From positions 1 through 64,000 of the forward strand of contig NZ_JADMLB010000066.1 of assembly GCF_015482765.1 (NCBI RefSeq): a DNA stretch of 64,000 bases. The letters are read 5' to 3'. This stretch comes from Halodesulfovibrio sp. Its GTDB lineage: Bacteria > Desulfobacterota > Desulfovibrionia > Desulfovibrionales > Desulfovibrionaceae. The notes under the pieces are model-generated. The model saw nothing but the letters and a program-made list of their open reading frames with translations, was not told the DNA's origin and searched no databases. Made by a program: the position numbers and the translations under genes. Within the stretch, counting starts at the first letter, position 1. Each line of letters opens with the position of its first letter. Shown here in pieces: positions 61,759-64,000 of this stretch.

Positions 61759-62864
61759 TATGCATCTCCCTCAGGCTTGGAGCTTTCTTCTACTTCTTCG
61801 CTCTCAGGGTTCTGGAGTGCAGCAAGCTTTTCTTCAAACTCTTTTTCTGCTTTAGCGACAGCTTTCTTTGTTTCGCGTTCAATGGAAGCAGCTTTGTCTT
61901 TAGCAGCTTTATCCATTGCAGCTTTAAGCTTGTCATCAGCAGCGGACTGAGTTTCAGTAACAGCCTGTGCAACAGCGGCTTTCTGGTCTTCAGCAGCGAT
62001 TTTTTCTTTACGCTTGCTGATTGCATATGCACCGGTAAGGAGAACAGGCCAGATGCCTACTACCATAGGTACAGCACCAAGAGCGCCGGCTGTGAGCTCC
62101 GGAGCGGACTTTTTACCAACAACAGGCTGACCGAGTTCGGTATGTTTAACCGGAGCAAGGTAGAGCCAGTTGGTTCCGCCAGCTTCTGTTTCGCCGTAAA
62201 TCTTCTTCACGTAGCGATCAGGATGCTTGCGGATACGTTCGCGAGCGATTTCAATAAGGTCAGAACGCTTGCCAAAGGTAAGAGCTTCTTTTGGACATGC
62301 CTGAACACAGCCAGGAAGCTTGCCTTCTTTGATGAGCGGATGACACATAGTACATTTCTGAATGAGTGGATCTAATGGATCTTCGTATTCAAAAGTAGGA
62401 ACAGAGAATGGACATGCGATCATGCAGTAGCGGCAACCAACACAAACGTCGCCGTTGTAAGTAACGGAGCCGTCAGGGTTTTTGGTGAACGCTTTTACAA
62501 AACATGCGGAAGCACATGCCGGTTCCATGCAGTGGTTACACTGCTGTTTACGGAAGATAGGGTGATCCAGACCTGCAACATTGTACTTATTAACTACAGT
62601 GTGCGTGGTGGAGTTGGTTCTGCGTTTGGTGTCCAAAACGGAAAGGTCATCAAATGCCTTTTCCGGTTTTGGGAAGTTATTAACTGTATTACAGCCTTCT
62701 TCACATTTGCGACAACCGATACAACGGCTGCTGTCGTGCAGCACACCCATTGCGTCAGGATATCCGTCAAATGAAGCGTTGCTGGCAGCCTTCGCCTTAG
62801 TAGTTCCCAATGTGGAAGCAATACCGGCGCCGCCAAGCAGGCTTAGGAATTTTCTGCGATGCAT
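61758..62864 (-). CDS. hmcB: Hmc complex ferredoxin subunit HmcB with Tat signal
   Basis: A 368-residue periplasmic iron-sulfur protein. The twin-arginine signal [14 protein letters not shown] is followed by ferredoxin-type Cys groups [24 protein letters not shown] and [16 protein letters not shown] plus CTMC/C, giving up to four [4Fe-4S] clusters. A C-terminal membrane helix (about 268-288) and a long charged Ala/Lys/Glu tail (about 295-368) anchor it. It receives electrons from HmcA and passes them to HmcC. Confidence 0.94.
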   Translation of the reverse strand: MHRRKFLSLLGGAGIASTLGTTKAKAASNASFDGYPDAMGVLHDSSRCIGCRKCEEGCNTVNNFPKPEKAFDDLSVLDTKRRTNSTTHTVVNKYNVAGLDHPIFRKQQCNHCMEPACASACFVKAFTKNPDGSVTYNGDVCVGCRYCMIACPFSVPTFEYEDPLDPLIQKCTMCHPLIKEGKLPGCVQACPKEALTFGKRSDLIEIARERIRKHPDRYVKKIYGETEAGGTNWLYLAPVKHTELGQPVVGKKSAPELTAGALGAVPMVVGIWPVLLTGAYAISKRKEKIAAEDQKAAVAQAVTETQSAADDKLKAAMDKAAKDKAASIERETKKAVAKAEKEFEEKLAALQNPESEEVEESSKPEGDA

Positions 62865-62880
62865 AATTGCTCCTTGATTC

Positions 62881-64000
62881 CTAGTTAGCGCGTGCGGCGT
62901 GGCAGCCTGCGCACTCAGTGTTCTGTGGCTTCTGAATATTCATTTCGGTGTGACAGGTCATGCACTGCTGATGGTAAGCAGCTTTAAGGCCCGGACGGTC
63001 ACCGTTTTTGAATGCTTCGCTGTGACAGCTCTGACATTTAGGCGGTTTGATGCTCATTGGGCTCTGATGGTGACAGGCCTGACATACTTTGCCTTTTTCA
63101 GCGTGGAAACTGCCAGCAAGTTTGCTGTCCGCAGTTGCGTTGAGCATAGTTTCAACGATTTTGCGGTGCGGCATATTGGAAGCTTCGTATTTATCTGCAA
63201 GAGCGTCGATTTTTACGAATTCAGGGATTTCTTCAGCGGTGTAGGTCACTGTGCCGGATTCGCGTGCAGCAATAACTGAAGCAGCAACAGCGTTACGCTC
63301 TTTCTTGCTCATTTTTGCTGCCTGCTTAACGGTAACGCCGTTGGCGTTGTGGCAGGTTGCACAGGACTGTTCGTTAAAGTTCTGAACTGGAATCATAGAG
63401 TGACAGCCTGCACAGGTAGGATCCTGAGCAACACGCATTGCGTGACAGCCAACACAGCTTGCAGAAGACTTAGCGTCGTGCATATCGCTGTAGAGAGGCT
63501 TGAAGCCGTCTTTTTCGTTACCGATGCCGTTGATGTGGCAAGTGCTGCAATCTTTCACGTTTGCTTCATGCAGTTTGTGGTCAAACGCCACTGGTGCGAT
63601 GTCGCTTTTTGCTGCGGTATCAGGAACGATAAGGAGTGAATCCGGCTGGCCGCGGTCAAGGCGTTCAGCAGGCACTGTTTTCATAGCTTTCTGAGCTACA
63701 GGGCTGTGACAGCCTGCGCAGGTAACAGGACCTGTAGAAGCAGCGTCTTTTTTCGCTTCGCTCATATGACAGCTGATACAGCTGGAGTGAGCTGCGGCTT
63801 TAGGGCATTTGTATTTAACAAATCCTTCGCCGTAGCCGTTATCATTGTCTTCTGTACCCGGTACGTAGGTAGCTGTGCCGGCAACAACATCAACATTCAT
63901 GTGACAAGCGCCACAGTTTTTGTCCTGCTGTGAAACAACGATTTTTTTAGATGAAATATGACGTGCGTGCAGGGATTTATCCATGTCGATTGGTTTACGG
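62881..64000 (-). CDS. hmcA: High-molecular-weight cytochrome c HmcA (C-terminal part; N-terminus beyond window)
   Basis: The frame stays open to the window edge, so about 372 C-terminal residues are visible and the start and signal peptide are missing. I count eleven CxxCH haem motifs (CGACH, CISCH, CAGCH, CSTCH, CVGCH, CAGCH, CATCH, CQACH, CQSCH, CMTCH, CAGCH). HmcA of D. vulgaris carries sixteen, so five would remain upstream. The periplasmic cytochrome takes electrons from hydrogenase via small cytochromes and feeds the HmcB-F membrane complex. The Met at 63984 is internal, preceded in frame by RKPID. Confidence 0.94.
   Translation of the reverse strand, partial: RKPIDMDKSLHARHISSKKIVVSQQDKNCGACHMNVDVVAGTATYVPGTEDNDNGYGEGFVKYKCPKAAAHSSCISCHMSEAKKDAASTGPVTCAGCHSPVAQKAMKTVPAERLDRGQPDSLLIVPDTAAKSDIAPVAFDHKLHEANVKDCSTCHINGIGNEKDGFKPLYSDMHDAKSSASCVGCHAMRVAQDPTCAGCHSMIPVQNFNEQSCATCHNANGVTVKQAAKMSKKERNAVAASVIAARESGTVTYTAEEIPEFVKIDALADKYEASNMPHRKIVETMLNATADSKLAGSFHAEKGKVCQACHHQSPMSIKPPKCQSCHSEAFKNGDRPGLKAAYHQQCMTCHTEMNIQKPQNTECAGCHAARAN

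Overview
The window comes from the chromosome of a sulfate-reducing bacterium of the order Desulfovibrionales. The clearest marker is a complete set of hmcB-F genes with the 3' part of hmcA and the downstream rrf1 and rrf2 genes, an arrangement known from Desulfovibrio vulgaris. A cluster of orange-protein type MinD/NifX-like genes and a biosynthetic polyamine cluster fit the same group. Base composition looks moderate, in the mid-40s % GC by eye, which suggests a marine lineage such as Halodesulfovibrio rather than the GC-rich D. vulgaris. That genus guess is inference. I see no phage, insertion sequence, transposase or CRISPR array. The region is core chromosome with unusually interesting intergenic DNA.

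Layout: 1-98 holds the 3' end of a tRNA (probably Val) and a tRNA-Asp. 355-2768 holds a diguanylate cyclase and a DMT transporter. 3113-6270 is the orange-protein type cluster (DUF134 regulator, two NifX-like proteins, two MinD/ferredoxin ATPases). 6757-8821 holds a pseudouridine synthase whose N-terminal domain is a separate gene, and two small proteins. 9153-14193 holds NDH-2, an HDOD protein and a sigma54 enhancer-binding protein (EBP). 14194-15166 is almost 1 kb of non-coding DNA packed with inverted repeats. 15167-20350 is acs, divergent from a large NDP-forming acyl-CoA synthetase/GNAT fusion (Pat-like). 20622-22939 holds HU, a DUF523-DUF1722 protein and a HAD phosphatase-like protein. 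23071-24523 is psd-pssA (phosphatidylethanolamine synthesis). 24680-29482 is leuACDB preceded by a leucine-rich leader peptide. 29600-39552 holds a phosphoesterase, the polyamine genes speA, carboxyspermidine dehydrogenase, carboxyspermidine decarboxylase and speB, then a VOC protein, pepA and malic enzyme. 39818-41811 is ktrBA potassium uptake. 42156-43117 is a pair of unknown genes behind a sigma54-like promoter. 43746-45703 is three tandem paralogous lipoproteins. 46498-56976 is the rimP-nusA-ylxR-infB-DUF503-nrnA-truB-rpsO-pnp translation/RNA cluster, which lacks rbfA. 57320-64000 is rrf2, rrf1 and hmcF-A.

How the genes fit together: acs and the acetyltransferase fusion plausibly form an acetate-activation and protein-acylation control pair. 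The polyamine genes make spermidine from arginine by the aspartate-semialdehyde/carboxyspermidine route. The Hmc proteins form a transmembrane redox complex linking periplasmic cytochromes to a cytoplasmic Hdr-like subunit.

Most interesting observation: directly behind the EBP gene lie four phased GTCTCA repeats ending in a perfect palindrome (14213-14257). About 75 bp further on is a near-consensus sigma54 promoter (14333-14348), then about 460 nt of strongly structured sequence without a credible ORF, ending in a 12-bp rho-independent terminator (14783-14816). This looks like a sigma54-driven, EBP-controlled structured non-coding RNA that I cannot match to any family I know.
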